29,985 nt of DNA from a virus, in IMG/VR virus record IMGVR_UViG_3300043436_000502, positions 1 through 29,985 of that record. One strand, given 5' to 3'. Under the pieces are notes generated by a model. The model was not told the DNA's origin. It did no database searches and saw only the letters and a list, made by a program, of their open reading frames with translations. Positions 11,266 through 18,291 of this stretch are shown here, one piece after another; positions within the stretch are counted from its first letter, which is position 1; the number at the start of each line of letters is the position of its first letter. A program made the position numbers and the translations under genes.

Positions 11266-13111
11266 CACATGGGTCTACGATATTGAAACATACGTCAATG
11301 TCTTCACAGTCGCATTTGAACACGCCGATGTGCCTATCAAACTCATGTTTGAAATCAGCGACCAGCGCAACGACTCCAAAGAGATCATTGAGTTTTTACG
11401 CTATCTCTCGGATACGAGCGCCCGGATGGTCGGGTTCAACAACTTGGGGTTCGACTACCCCGTCATCCATACGCTGATGCAGATGGGCCACAGCGATGCC
11501 CAGACGCTGTACAACAAGGCGATGGCAATCATCACGGCGCAAGACGGTGACGAAAGCCGTTGGATGCACCAGGTCAAGCCATCAGACCGCCACGTCGAGC
11601 AGATCGACCTGTTCAAGATTCACCACTTTGACAACAAGGCTCGGTCCACCAGTCTCAAGATGCTGGAGTTCAACATGCGCTCCGACAGCATCGAGGACTT
11701 GCCGTTCAAGGTGGGCACCACACTCACACCGGGCGAGATCGTCAAGCTCAAGCAGTACAACGCACACGATGTGTCGCAGACCAAGGCGTTCCTGCACAAG
11801 TCGATGGGCATGATCCGGTTCCGCGAAGAGTTGACTCAGAAGTACAACCGGGACTTCATGAACCACAACGACACCAAGATCGGCAAAGACTACTTTGCCA
11901 TGAGGCTGGAAGAGGCCGGTGTCGCCCTGTACGACTTCGGCCCCAAAGGTCGCACACCTCGGCAGACCAAGCGCCCGGTGATCCATCTCAAGGACGCCAT
12001 ACTGCCGTGGATCACGTTCCACTCGCCCGAGTTCAACCGGGTGCTGGGCTGGCTCAAGGATCAGTCAATCACCGAAACCAAGGGAGTCTTCAATGACCTT
12101 ACTGCAGGTGTCAACGGTTTTACTTTTGTGTTTGGTCTGGGTGGCATTCATGGAAGTATCGAGTCGGAAGTCATCGAGTCGGATGACCAACATGTCATTG
12201 TTGATCTTGATGTCACTTCTTACTATCCCAATCTGGCTATCACTAACGGTTTTTATCCTGAGCATCTTGGCAAAGAGTTTGTAACTATTTACAAGAACCT
12301 GTTCGAGCAGCGCAAGTCGTACCCCAAGAAGTCAGCCGAGTCAGCCATGCTAAAGCTGGCGCTCAACGGCGTCTACGGTGACAGCAACAACCAGTTCTCT
12401 GTGTTCTACGACCCGCTGTTCACCATGAGCATCACGCTCAACGGCCAACTGCTGCTGTGTGTGCTGGCCGAGGGGCTGCTGGAGATCGACGGGCTGCGCT
12501 TGATCCAAGTGAACACTGACGGCTTGACCGTGCGGGTGCCCCGTGCCAACAAGTGGCTGGTGGACACCGCTGCCGCAGCATGGCAGCAGCGCACCGGATT
12601 GAACCTTGAAGAAGCCGTCTACAAGGCCATGATGATCCGCGATGTGAACAACTACATCGGCGTGTTTGAGAACGGCAGCACCAAGCGCAAGGGTGCCTAC
12701 GAGCACGACATGGAGTGGCACCAGAACCACGGTGGTCTAGTGATTGCCAAGGTGGCCGAGAAGGTGTTGGTCGAGGGTGCGCCCATCCGCGAGACTGTGG
12801 AGCAGTGGCCCGAGATCATGGACTTCATGCTGCGTACCAAAGTGCCGCGCTCCAGCTATCTGGCAATCGAGCGCGATGGTGTGACCTCGCAGCTTCAGAA
12901 CATCACGCGCTACTACATTGCCGAGGGTGGTGGGCACCTGTTCAAGTGGATGCCGCCCCTCAAGACCAAGCCGGGTGTGTGGCGCAAGATTGGTGTGGAG
13001 TCTGGGTGGGGTGTTCAGCCGTGCAATGACATTCGTGACGCTGGCAAGCTGCCAGTGGATTTTGATTATTACGTCAGAGAAGTGGAGAAACTATGTCTGG
13101 GCCTAGCATGA
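11258..13111 (+). CDS. Family B DNA polymerase with 3'-5' exonuclease
   Basis: A 617-residue replicative polymerase; the ATG at 11258 with GGAG upstream is the true start, the frame being open further upstream inside the HNH gene. Exonuclease motif I is VYDIETY (D8, E10) and motif II VGFNNLGFDYP near residue 60. Polymerase motif A is DVTSYYPN (D318), motif B KLALNGVYG (K366-G374), motif C VNTDG (D421) in place of the usual DTD, followed by a KGAYE (KxY-like) motif near residue 470. It is short for family B, with no obvious terminal-protein insertions. Codon use changes in two places: the first roughly 150 bases and about 12075-12300 around motif A are richer in A/T-ending codons. Confidence 0.88.
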   Translation: MSDTWVYDIETYVNVFTVAFEHADVPIKLMFEISDQRNDSKEIIEFLRYLSDTSARMVGFNNLGFDYPVIHTLMQMGHSDAQTLYNKAMAIITAQDGDESRWMHQVKPSDRHVEQIDLFKIHHFDNKARSTSLKMLEFNMRSDSIEDLPFKVGTTLTPGEIVKLKQYNAHDVSQTKAFLHKSMGMIRFREELTQKYNRDFMNHNDTKIGKDYFAMRLEEAGVALYDFGPKGRTPRQTKRPVIHLKDAILPWITFHSPEFNRVLGWLKDQSITETKGVFNDLTAGVNGFTFVFGLGGIHGSIESEVIESDDQHVIVDLDVTSYYPNLAITNGFYPEHLGKEFVTIYKNLFEQRKSYPKKSAESAMLKLALNGVYGDSNNQFSVFYDPLFTMSITLNGQLLLCVLAEGLLEIDGLRLIQVNTDGLTVRVPRANKWLVDTAAAAWQQRTGLNLEEAVYKAMMIRDVNNYIGVFENGSTKRKGAYEHDMEWHQNHGGLVIAKVAEKVLVEGAPIRETVEQWPEIMDFMLRTKVPRSSYLAIERDGVTSQLQNITRYYIAEGGGHLFKWMPPLKTKPGVWRKIGVESGWGVQPCNDIRDAGKLPVDFDYYVREVEKLCLGLA

Positions 13112-13374
13112 TTGAAATGACCCTTGAGGAAATCGAGGAGTGGAACAAAAAGACCGCACTGAACAAACAAGTAGCCGGTAACCACTACAAAGACTTGCCG
13201 ATCCAGCCAGTTGAGTTCATTTACGCCAACGCGATTGGCTACTTTGAGGGCAACGTGATCAAGTACGTGTCCCGCTGGCGCAAGAAAAATGGCATTGCTG
13301 ATCTTGAGAAGGCCAAGCACTACATCGAGTTGCTGATCGAATTGGAGAACCGCCGTGCTGGAAAAACAAATTGA
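13093..13374 (+). CDS. DUF3310 protein (T7 gp1.7 nucleotide-kinase-like domain)
   Basis: A 93-residue protein with the signature KQVAGNHYKDLPIQPVEFIY then EGNVIKYVSRWRKKNGIADL and EKAKHYIELLIEL. This is the DUF3310 family, which includes part of the T7 gp1.7 nucleotide kinase, so a role in nucleotide metabolism is possible. Members are common beside phage polymerase genes. The ATG at 13093 overlaps the polymerase by 19 bases and has GGAG upstream; later ATGs (13108, 13117) are also possible. It overlaps the GTG start of the next gene by 20 bases. Confidence 0.85.
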   Translation: MSGPSMIEMTLEEIEEWNKKTALNKQVAGNHYKDLPIQPVEFIYANAIGYFEGNVIKYVSRWRKKNGIADLEKAKHYIELLIELENRRAGKTN

Positions 13375-13639
13375 GTCCAAGGTCTGCGACTACGCCAAGT
13401 CCAAGGGTGTGCTGGCGTACAAGTTCACCAGTCCTGCCCGTGCCGCTGTGCCTGATCGTCTGTTCATCGGACCTGATGGGCGCATGTGGTTTTGCGAGTT
13501 CAAGCGCGAGGGTCAAGTGCCCACGCCAGCGCAGTACCGAGAGCACGACAAGCTGCGCCAGCAGATGGTCAACGTGTTTGTCATTGACAACGTGGCCGAG
13601 GGTAAGTTGATGGTTGACGTGATGGTGATGGGATGCTGA
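13355..13639 (+). CDS. VRR-NUC domain nuclease
   Basis: A 94-residue protein starting at GTG 13355, with GGAG nine bases upstream. The whole protein is one VRR-NUC domain: early Glu in EKQIESKVCDYAK, then AVPDRLFIGPDG (D34), WFCEFKREG (E48-x-K50), and TPAQYREH (Q60), the PD-(D/E)XK order. Stand-alone VRR-NUC proteins in phages are thought to act as Holliday-junction or structure-specific nucleases. It lies within the replication operon between DUF3310 and the second HNH gene. Length is normal for phage members. Confidence 0.88.
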   Translation: MLEKQIESKVCDYAKSKGVLAYKFTSPARAAVPDRLFIGPDGRMWFCEFKREGQVPTPAQYREHDKLRQQMVNVFVIDNVAEGKLMVDVMVMGC

Positions 13640-13640
13640 T

Positions 13641-14135
13641 ATGAACGAATGGCGTGACATTGAAGGCTTTGATATGTATGAGGTCAACGCGCAAGGACAG
13701 GTGCGCCGCAAAGCGCAAATCCTTAAGCCTGGATCAATTCCCACTGGGCATCTGACAGTCGGACTGTGTCGAGGTAAAGGGAAACCAAAAAGCATGTACG
13801 TACACCGACTCGTGGCGCTTGCTTTTTTAAAGAACCCTGACAACAGGCCTCTTGTGAATCACAAGAACGGCAATCCTAAAGACAACCGACTCGACAACCT
13901 TGAGTGGGCAACGTACTCTGAAAACATTGCTCACGGTTACCAAAGCAATGGACGCAGAGCCGCACATGAATTAAGAGTAATTGCTGTTGACGATAACGGT
14001 GAATTGGTTATGTCATTCCGCAGCGGGGCAGACGCCGCAAAAATGTTAGGTGTAACCACATCGGCAATTTGGTCAGCTATTCGTAGAAATGGCACATGTG
14101 CCGGTTACAAATGGATTCGTCATGCTGACACCTGA
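13641..14135 (+). CDS. NUMOD4-HNH-NUMOD1 homing endonuclease (second of two)
   Basis: A 164-residue protein in the I-HmuI-like style. Residues 1-25 are NUMOD4 (NEWRDIEGFDMYEVNAQGQV), residues 53-100 HNH (VHRLVALAFL, H55; LVNHKNGNPKDNRLDNLEWA, H74, N82, N86), and residues 120-160 NUMOD1 (SGADAAKMLGVTTSAIWSAI, then GYKW). It is free-standing, with no sign that it lies in an intron. It starts one base after the VRR-NUC gene, and its 3-prime end overlaps the helicase start by 14 bases. It is a different family member from the HNH at 10819, so the two are separate invasions. Confidence 0.9.
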   Translation: MNEWRDIEGFDMYEVNAQGQVRRKAQILKPGSIPTGHLTVGLCRGKGKPKSMYVHRLVALAFLKNPDNRPLVNHKNGNPKDNRLDNLEWATYSENIAHGYQSNGRRAAHELRVIAVDDNGELVMSFRSGADAAKMLGVTTSAIWSAIRRNGTCAGYKWIRHADT

Positions 14136-15528
14136 TCTACTTCACGACTACCAAAAGAAAGCGGTTAACTTTCAATGCACTCATGCTCAGTCAATGCTAT
14201 GGCTCGATATGGGATTAGGGAAGACTGTAATTACACTGACAAGCATTTCTCATTTGATCCGCACTGGATTTCTAAAAGGCGTTGTCATTGTTGCTCCCAT
14301 TCGAGTGTTGCGACTTGTGTGGCGTCAAGAAGCGATGAAATGGCATCACACCAAGGATTTAAAATTTAGTTTGGTTACAGGTACAAAAGATCAGCGCACC
14401 CGCGCCTTGCTGCGCCCCGCTGACATCTACCTTGTGAACTATGACGTACTCGGTTGGCTCTCTGAGACATTGCAGACCTACTTCGTCAAAAAGGATCGCC
14501 CGATGCCGTTTAACGGAATCATCTGGGACGAGATCAGCAAGATGAAGAACAGCGCCACGAACCGGGTCAAAGCGTTTCGCAAGATTGCTGACAAGTTCGA
14601 CTGGGCAACGGGCCTCACCGGCACCCCGGCAAGCAACGGGTACAAAGACCTGCATGGTCAGTTCCTCGTGGTGGACCGTGGTGAGCGCCTGGGCACCAGC
14701 AAGACCCAGTTTAAGACCCGGTTTTACCGCAAGGTCGGACCATACAAGGAACTGCCCTACGAGGACACCGAGGACACGATCAAGAAGCTGATCGGTGACA
14801 TCACGCTGGAGATGTCGGCCGAGGACTACAACCCCCTGCCCGACCTGATGGTCAACAACATCGAGATCGAGATGCCCGATGACCTGCGTACCAAGTACGA
14901 GAAGATGGAAAAGGAGTTCTTCTTGGTGCTGGACAGCGGCAAGGAAGTCGAGGCGTTCAACCAAGCATCGCTGACCAACAAGTGTCTTCAGTTCTCCAAC
15001 GGCGCTATGTACCCGGTGGCCGGGATGCCGCTGTGGGAGCCTGTGCATGACTTGAAGCTGGACGCTCTTGAAGACATCATCGACGAAGCCCAAGGCTCAC
15101 CGATCCTGTGTGCGTATGCGTACAGATCAGATGCTGCCAGGATCATGGAGAAGTTTAAGCACCTCGACCCGATCAACCTGACCGAGTGCAAGAGCGAGAC
15201 ATCACTGACCAACGCCATGCACCGCTGGAAGACTGGCGACTGTTCCTTGATGATCGGCCACCCTGCATCGATGGGTCACGGTATTGATGGCCTTCAGAAG
15301 AACGGCCACATCCTCGTGTGGTATGGCCTCAACTGGTCGTTAGACCTGTATGAGCAGTTCAACGCCCGAGTGCGCCGCCAAGGTCAAGGGGTGCCCGTGA
15401 TCTGTCACCGCATCATGTGCAAGGACACCCTTGACCAAGCACAGGGCATGGCACTGGATGACAAGGCCACTACGCAGGCCGGACTTCGTAACGCTGTAAA
15501 ACAATATCGCATATCTAAAAATGTGTGA
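14122..15528 (+). CDS. SNF2-like superfamily 2 helicase
   Basis: A 468-residue helicase. The ATG at 14122 was chosen because the product then starts MLTPDLLHDYQKKAVNF, the normal N-terminus of phage SNF2-like helicases; the upstream ATG at 14089 is inside the HNH gene. Q-like motif HDYQ is at the start, Walker A DMGLGKT is residues 29-35, WDEI (D136-E137) is the Walker B, TGTPASNG is motif III, and GHGIDGLQ plus QFNARVRRQGQ form motifs V and VI. It translocates on DNA or remodels replication intermediates. The first roughly 270 bases use A/T-ending codons, then use shifts abruptly to G/C-ending codons after about 14395, suggesting conversion with the adjacent homing gene. Confidence 0.9.
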   Translation: MLTPDLLHDYQKKAVNFQCTHAQSMLWLDMGLGKTVITLTSISHLIRTGFLKGVVIVAPIRVLRLVWRQEAMKWHHTKDLKFSLVTGTKDQRTRALLRPADIYLVNYDVLGWLSETLQTYFVKKDRPMPFNGIIWDEISKMKNSATNRVKAFRKIADKFDWATGLTGTPASNGYKDLHGQFLVVDRGERLGTSKTQFKTRFYRKVGPYKELPYEDTEDTIKKLIGDITLEMSAEDYNPLPDLMVNNIEIEMPDDLRTKYEKMEKEFFLVLDSGKEVEAFNQASLTNKCLQFSNGAMYPVAGMPLWEPVHDLKLDALEDIIDEAQGSPILCAYAYRSDAARIMEKFKHLDPINLTECKSETSLTNAMHRWKTGDCSLMIGHPASMGHGIDGLQKNGHILVWYGLNWSLDLYEQFNARVRRQGQGVPVICHRIMCKDTLDQAQGMALDDKATTQAGLRNAVKQYRISKNV

Positions 15529-15543
15529 TACACTTGTGTCACA
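15524..15543 (+). promoter_or_regulatory. Operator-like inverted repeat at the third plus-strand promoter
   Basis: TGTGATACACTTGTGTCACA is an inverted repeat with one mismatch between its arms. It contains TACACT (15529-15534), a -10-like hexamer 36 bases before the ATG at 15565. The same TACACTTG-Y-GTCA words occur at the plus -10 near 7987, and TGTGATAC-N2-TTGTG occurs on the minus strand at 7961-7980. No good -35 is seen, so the promoter may be weak or activated. Confidence 0.5.
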
Positions 15544-15564
15544 TCAACCACTGGAGTAAATGTA

Positions 15565-15759
15565 ATGATCAACGAACTGAGAAAACTGTGGGCCACACCA
15601 AGTGCCGAGGTGCTGGCGCTCAAAGAGTTGGAGGAGTCCAAGCGCAGGCTGCTGGAGGCTCAGACAGCCCGTGAGTATGCCGAGTCCATGTGCAAGTACC
15701 GCGAGGCGCAGATCAAGCGTCTGACGGCCTATCTGCACAACGCCACGGAGACACCATGA
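15565..15759 (+). CDS. Small coiled-coil protein (64 aa)
   Basis: ATG at 15565 with GGAG ten bases upstream. The product is nearly all one long charged helix (ALKELEESKRRLLEAQTARE then EAQIKRLTAYL), a likely dimeric coiled coil. Proteins with this opening and heptad layout are frequent in phages of Betaproteobacteria and are annotated only as hypothetical. It starts the last plus-strand operon and overlaps the next start (ATGA). Function unknown. Confidence 0.7.
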   Translation: MINELRKLWATPSAEVLALKELEESKRRLLEAQTAREYAESMCKYREAQIKRLTAYLHNATETP

Positions 15760-16061
15760 CCCCCGTGCGGCAGAAAAAAATACGCACCGTGCTTCGCGCA
15801 CATCCGAGTGGCATGACGCCCAATGAGATCGCGCAAGCCACGGGCATGCACGTTGCCAACATTAGGACATCACTGCGGACCATGCCCGACACCTACGTTG
15901 ATCGTTGGCGCATGGGCAAACGTGGGCAGTACGAGAAGGTGTGGATCGCTGTGCCTGTGCCTGATGACTGCCCTCACCCCAAAGATCGATTGAAGTGGGG
16001 TGTGAATTACAGGAAACCAAAAACTCAATGGGTTATCACGGAAGCGTATGCCACGGCCTAA
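15756..16061 (+). CDS. Winged helix-turn-helix protein (101 aa)
   Basis: ATG at 15756 overlaps the previous stop; CGGAG lies upstream. Residues about 8-50 form a helix-turn-helix: IRTVLRAHPSGMTPNEIAQA then TGMHVANIRTSLRTM, with the usual Gly between the helices. They are followed by a wing-like part (DRWRMGKRGQYEKVWIAVPV). It is likely a DNA-binding regulator or a replication-initiation accessory. It overlaps the next gene by 14 bases. Confidence 0.7.
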   Translation: MTPVRQKKIRTVLRAHPSGMTPNEIAQATGMHVANIRTSLRTMPDTYVDRWRMGKRGQYEKVWIAVPVPDDCPHPKDRLKWGVNYRKPKTQWVITEAYATA

Positions 16062-16260
16062 ACCACCAGAGCCAATTAGGGCGAGGGAGATCAGACTCTC
16101 GGACGCCCAGATGGCGCGATTCAAAGCACTTGGCGGCTCAAAGTGGCTGCGCGACTACCTCGACCAAAAGGAGACACCATGCCCAACTGTTGTGATGAAT
16201 ACGGAAACTGCAATCAAGGCCGGGACTGTCCGATCCGTGTGGCGACATATCGTCCGGTGA
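16048..16260 (+). CDS. Small protein, possible ribbon-helix-helix-like N-terminus (70 aa)
   Basis: ATG at 16048 with GGAAG upstream. The N-terminal 40 residues (PIRAREIRLSDAQMARFKAL then GGSKWLRDYLDQ) resemble a conserved small phage protein with a strand-helix-helix pattern. The rest reads in the frame that overlaps the following gene by 82 bases and has no recognisable feature. The N-terminal part is convincing. The extended C-terminal part may be tolerated read-through of overlapping coding sequence. Confidence 0.55.
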   Translation: MPRPKPPEPIRAREIRLSDAQMARFKALGGSKWLRDYLDQKETPCPTVVMNTETAIKAGTVRSVWRHIVR

Positions 16261-16388
16261 TGAGGGCAGCAGACCCGCTGCCACCAAGCATCTGGCGTGA
16301 CCAACTCAAGCGGCTGGGCTACTGGGTGCTGATGGCAATCTTGGGTCTGACCATCTGGCCCCTGCTGGCCTACGCCGTCTTGAGTTAG
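16179..16388 (+). CDS. Cys-rich N-terminus plus single membrane helix (69 aa)
   Basis: ATG at 16179 has a strong AAGGAG seven bases upstream. The N-terminus is PNCCDEYGNCNQGRDCPIRV (C4, C5, C11, C17), which fits a metal or disulfide cluster. A transmembrane helix follows near residues 47-67 (WVLMAILGLTIWPLLAYAVL). This CCDxxGNCxQGRDCP motif followed by a membrane helix recurs in phage and prophage proteins with no known function. It is the last plus-strand gene and converges with the endolysin, their stops overlapping. Confidence 0.7.
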   Translation: MPNCCDEYGNCNQGRDCPIRVATYRPVMRAADPLPPSIWRDQLKRLGYWVLMAILGLTIWPLLAYAVLS

Positions 16389-16822
16389 ACGAACAGGCGA
16401 GTGCCCTTGTTGTCAATGATCAGCGCCTGCCTGCGAGGCGCTGTGTCCACGCTGCTGGGTACGCTGATGTGAATCCAGCGGTCATACTCGCGGATGATCT
16501 GGTCGTAAGGTATGCCACTGGCGATGATCTTGCGGCACACCTCGTCAGGGGTTGTGCCTGGCACCTTGAAGTCGGCCGCGCACCCGAGTCGGTGCTGGCT
16601 GGTGTCTTTGCTGCCCACGGCATCGTTGACCTTTTTGGTTCGCAGGCCGGACGAGATCATGATGGGCTTGCCGCCCATGACCACTTTGACCTGTTCCAAA
16701 AAGTCAGCCAGGCGTTTGAGGTTGGCGAGTTCAGCTTCGTTGGGGCTGTTGTCCCAGCCGTTGCGTTCGGCGGTTTCCGAGGCTGTGAGTTCTTCAAGTG
16801 TGAAGTGTGGGGTCAAGTTCAT
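16385..16822 (-). CDS. Endolysin, M15 peptidase (D-Ala-D-Ala carboxypeptidase-like)
   Basis: A 145-residue peptidoglycan peptidase. Residues 5-60 are the N-terminal PHFTLEELTASETAERNG and the helix LKRLADFLEQVKVV, then ISSGLRTKKVNDAVGSK. The zinc motif SQHRLGCAADF (H77, D84) and WIHIS (H118) complete the active site. It cuts cross-links in the cell wall at the end of infection. No signal peptide is present, so it depends on the holin encoded immediately upstream, whose stop overlaps this start (ATGA-type). AAAGG precedes the ATG. Length is normal for phage M15 endolysins. Confidence 0.92.
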   Translation of the reverse strand: MNLTPHFTLEELTASETAERNGWDNSPNEAELANLKRLADFLEQVKVVMGGKPIMISSGLRTKKVNDAVGSKDTSQHRLGCAADFKVPGTTPDEVCRKIIASGIPYDQIIREYDRWIHISVPSSVDTAPRRQALIIDNKGTRLFV

Positions 16823-17229
16823 TTTTTACCTTTCATGTCCATGATTTTTTCAAGAGTGCGGCCACCAAAGTAGAAGGACATGACAAGCATGCCCCACTGC
16901 CCCAGCAGTTCCACAAATGCGTCAGCGATGTCGATCAGTGCAGCATCAAGTATCGCCAGCAGCAGGTACGCCACCAAGATGTAGACCAGCGTCATGGGGC
17001 GAATGTTTTTGGACAGCCACGAGTCGGATGACATGTCGGCCTTGAGGCGGTCGGTCAGGTTGTTCTGCTCGGTCTTGTACAAGTCGGTGTCGTTTGCCAT
17101 CTTGGCAAGTTCACCGTCCTGCGCCATCTTTGCCAACTCCATTTGAGCCTTGGCCTTGGCCTCGGGGTCCGGGATCAGCTTGTCGATGAGCTTACCGCCC
17201 ACGTTTAAAAGCGCGTCAAGTGCGAACAT
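16819..17229 (-). CDS. Holin of the 3TM family
   Basis: A 136-residue membrane protein. An amphipathic N-terminus (MFALDALLNVGGKLIDKLIP) and a helical region with EAKAKAQMELAKMAQ are followed by SKNIRPMTLVYILVAYLLLA and further hydrophobic helices (DAALIDIADAFVELLGQWGM, then LVMSFYFGGRTLEKI). This order, including the IRPMT and FYFGGRTLEK signatures, matches the 3TM holin family. It permeabilises the inner membrane to release the endolysin. GGGG lies upstream of the ATG. It sits directly before the endolysin gene in the leftward transcript. Confidence 0.87.
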   Translation of the reverse strand: MFALDALLNVGGKLIDKLIPDPEAKAKAQMELAKMAQDGELAKMANDTDLYKTEQNNLTDRLKADMSSDSWLSKNIRPMTLVYILVAYLLLAILDAALIDIADAFVELLGQWGMLVMSFYFGGRTLEKIMDMKGKK

Positions 17230-17230
17230 A

Positions 17231-17848
17231 TCAATTTCCCCTTTTGGTTAGCATGGCGCTGGCAATCTCCAGCATGAATTTTATCTGTTGAATGTCCTGC
17301 GGTGGCTCTGCCCAGCCCACGGTAACCTGGCCCACGAACCGATGGCTGTCTGGGGGTACGCTGACCCGGCAGGTGAACGTCACGCCTTTCTCGATGTACC
17401 AAAGCCCCACCTCGGACTGGGCGTAGCGGTACTCAGAGCAGGGAATCTCGTTGGTCATCAGCTTGATGATGTCAGCATTGTTGGCCGAGTTCTGGCTGAA
17501 CAGGCCAACGTCGATGTCTTCAATGCTCTTATCCCGACCGTCCTTGGTGTACGCCCTGTACAGCACCCGGCTGCCGAACAGTGGGTTGACCTTGAAGATG
17601 GCGACCACGGTTGCGCCAGTCTTTTTGAACAGCATCGAGCTAGCATCGTCTGCTCGACTGGTGTTGATTTCTGGCAGCTTCTTGGATTCCTTGTAGGCAT
17701 CCCGCATGAAATCCTGGTTCTGCCACAGGAAGTAACCAGAGAAGGCCACCACACCCATGATGAGGATGGCAAACAGCTTGAACGGCGAGTCCACATACCC
17801 GAGCACCTTGTCGAGTGTGGAGTTGGCGTTCAGCTTCTCGTCGCTCAT
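17231..17848 (-). CDS. Membrane-anchored protein of the lysis region (205 aa)
   Basis: One transmembrane helix near residues 24-42 (FKLFAILIMGVVAFSGYFLW), followed by an extracytoplasmic-looking domain of about 160 residues with no recognised fold. That domain contains GLFSQNSANNADIIKLMTNE and FTCRVSVPPDS, with cysteines that could form a disulfide. Sitting next to the holin and endolysin, it is most likely a lysis- or membrane-associated accessory. It does not show the pattern of classical i-spanin or o-spanin. Start overlaps the preceding stop. Confidence 0.65.
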   Translation of the reverse strand: MSDEKLNANSTLDKVLGYVDSPFKLFAILIMGVVAFSGYFLWQNQDFMRDAYKESKKLPEINTSRADDASSMLFKKTGATVVAIFKVNPLFGSRVLYRAYTKDGRDKSIEDIDVGLFSQNSANNADIIKLMTNEIPCSEYRYAQSEVGLWYIEKGVTFTCRVSVPPDSHRFVGQVTVGWAEPPQDIQQIKFMLEIASAMLTKRGN

Positions 17849-18291
17849 CGCAGATACTTTACGTACAGCACGATGCCGTAAATGATCAGCCCGGTCAATA
17901 TGACTGCGGCCATGCCCAAGACGATCTGCTCGGTAAGCCTTGCAGCGCGTTCTGCTCTACGTGCTGCTTCACGGGCGGCAGCTTCTTTTTGTTCACGGCG
18001 GCGGCGTGATGCGGCAGCTTGGAACTTGACCCAGTCATCCCACATGCCGGGGCGTCCAGCGTAGACCATGCGCTCACGCAACTCTTCTTCTTGCTGCTTA
18101 AGGCGCTCCAGCGCCATGAACTCTTCAAGATCAGAGCCGTTGCCCTTCTGGGTGGCTTTTTCTTGAATCTTGGCTTTGTTGTCGAAGTAGTCAAAGACCC
18201 GTGAGCCAAGCTGGTGCAACTCTTTGCCGTTGGCAAGAGCAGCCTTGATGACTGCAAACGCAGCGTTGGCCGCAGCAATTTCCGCAATCAT
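17845..18291 (-). CDS. Conserved phage protein, coiled coil with C-terminal membrane helix (148 aa)
   Basis: Starts MIAEIAAANAAFAVIKAALA, continues with FDYFDNKAKIQEKA, then LEEFMALERLKQQEEELRER and the conserved GRPGMWDDWVKFQ. A highly basic coiled coil (RRREQKEAAAREAARRAE) follows, and the protein ends in a membrane helix at about residues 125-146. I recognise this family from many marine and freshwater phages, where it is called hypothetical and usually lies among late genes. It could scaffold membrane-associated steps. Coupled to both neighbours by four-base overlaps. Confidence 0.72.
   Translation of the reverse strand: MIAEIAAANAAFAVIKAALANGKELHQLGSRVFDYFDNKAKIQEKATQKGNGSDLEEFMALERLKQQEEELRERMVYAGRPGMWDDWVKFQAAASRRRREQKEAAAREAARRAERAARLTEQIVLGMAAVILTGLIIYGIVLYVKYLR

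Noticed and set aside
14359-15093. Minus-strand 244-codon frame opposite the helicase
   Set aside because: Antisense shadow; the helicase motifs on the plus strand explain the codon pattern.
10819-15528. Group I intron or intein hosting the HNH genes
   Set aside because: Polymerase and helicase frames are continuous without insertions, and no intein splicing motifs or intron core are visible; the endonucleases are free-standing.
17231-17848. Spanin
   Set aside because: It has an N-terminal membrane helix, but no coiled coil or lipobox partner was found, so the name was not used.
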